The notes under the pieces were generated by a model. That model was not told the DNA's origin and searched no databases. It worked only from the letters and a program-made list of their open reading frames with translations. A stretch of DNA of 5,562 nucleotides from Kofleriaceae bacterium (lineage in GTDB: Bacteria; Myxococcota_A; Polyangia; Haliangiales; Haliangiaceae), in contig JAHEAK010000397.1 in assembly GCA_024642805.1 (NCBI GenBank), forward strand, positions 1-5,562, given 5' to 3'. Below are positions 5,191 through 5,562 of the stretch, piece after piece. The translations under genes and the position numbers were made by a program. Every line of letters starts with the position of its first letter. Position 1 is the stretch's first letter.

Positions 5191-5562
5191 CTACTTCCAC
5201 TCGCTCTGCAACGAGAGGAAGAAGACTCGGCCCGGCGCGTACACGCCGAGTCGTTGCTCGTAGTGCTTGCCGCTCAGATTCTCGCCGCGCAGACTCAGTA
5301 GCAGGTTGTGACTCAATCTGGCGTGAGCGTCTAGCTGGAGGAGGACGCGACGATCGAGCTCAGTGTTCTTATCAATTTGTGGCCCCACGTATTGCACGCG
5401 CGCCGTAGCGCCTCCACGGGCAAGACCCAGGCGCAACCAGGAGCTGAGACGGTGGCGCGGGAAGAAATCCAGGGGATCAGGACCGAGAATCTCCGATTGC
5501 GCGTCTCCATAGCTCCAGCTGGCGCCGCCACTGAGCCAGCCCAAGGGGCTGCCTTCGACCTG
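5191..5562 (-). CDS. TonB-dependent outer-membrane receptor, C-terminal fragment
   Basis: The 123 residues visible are the last beta strands of a TonB-dependent receptor, a 22-strand outer-membrane barrel that imports siderophores, vitamins or sugars using TonB energy. The end carries the family signature: a strand LLLSLRGENL (visible residues 87-96; ENLSGKHYEQR corresponds to the usual ENLxDxxYE), the turn YAPGR (108-112) and the final strand VFFLSLQSEW. Alternating polar and hydrophobic strands precede it (WLSGGASWSYGDAQ and LSSWLRLGLARGGATARVQYVG). The chain ends W-K, while such barrels usually end in an aromatic residue for BAM recognition; the Trp is next to last. The frame is open to the right edge, so the plug and most of the barrel lie outside and the ligand cannot be guessed. 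Two tandem TAG codons end the gene. Confidence 0.85.
   Translation of the reverse strand, partial: QVEGSPLGWLSGGASWSYGDAQSEILGPDPLDFFPRHRLSSWLRLGLARGGATARVQYVGPQIDKNTELDRRVLLQLDAHARLSHNLLLSLRGENLSGKHYEQRLGVYAPGRVFFLSLQSEWK

Noticed and set aside
5191..5544. A small complete outer-membrane protein starting at the TTG at 5544
   Set aside because: The frame continues to the window edge with barrel-like sequence (VEGSPLGWLS), so the TTG is an internal codon of a larger receptor.

Overview
The window is a stretch of high-GC, gene-dense bacterial chromosome with six protein genes, two of them cut by the window edges. No RNA gene, insertion sequence or CRISPR array was seen. The C-terminal end of a TonB-dependent outer-membrane receptor at the right edge shows a Gram-negative envelope. 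The gene mix (FemAB-like peptidogalycan protein, AarF/UbiB kinase, FIST protein, MpaB-type oxygenase) and the GC-rich codon use would suit Myxococcota or a related proteobacterial lineage. That placement is an inference from general experience and nothing in the window proves it.

Layout from left to right. Bases 1-776 (+) hold the C-terminal two thirds of a FemAB-like (PF04339/COG3146) acyltransferase. It converges with a minus-strand block that reads from right to left: a FIST-domain sensor protein (4121 to 2967), a small ribbon-helix-helix (RHH) protein with a four-cysteine zinc-ribbon-like tail (2847 to 2341), and an AarF/UbiB/ABC1 atypical kinase (2331 to 829). The RHH and kinase genes are only 9 bases apart and look like one operon. 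A 53-base divergent region separates the FIST gene from a plus-strand MpaB/DUF2236-type oxygenase gene (4175-5176). That gene converges, 14 bases apart, with the TonB receptor (5562 to 5191).

The most interesting part is the RHH-kinase operon. Its short AT-rich upstream region carries three copies of the 7-mer TGTGATA (two direct copies 22 bases apart, one inverted). They overlap a TATAAA -10 candidate and the likely transcription start, directly before a GTG start with no visible ribosome binding site. This is the layout expected for autorepression by the RHH protein. A related GTGATACA word lies in the FIST/MpaB divergent region, so one regulator could touch both sets of genes. That link is speculative.

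How the genes work together is not established. AarF/UbiB kinases act in membrane isoprenoid-quinone and lipid metabolism, MpaB-like enzymes oxidise hydrophobic substrates, and FIST proteins are presumed small-ligand sensors. A metal- or redox-sensing repressor controlling a lipid or quinone kinase is the simplest hypothesis. A perfect 18-base palindrome at the start of the MpaB-type gene is a second unexplained signal.
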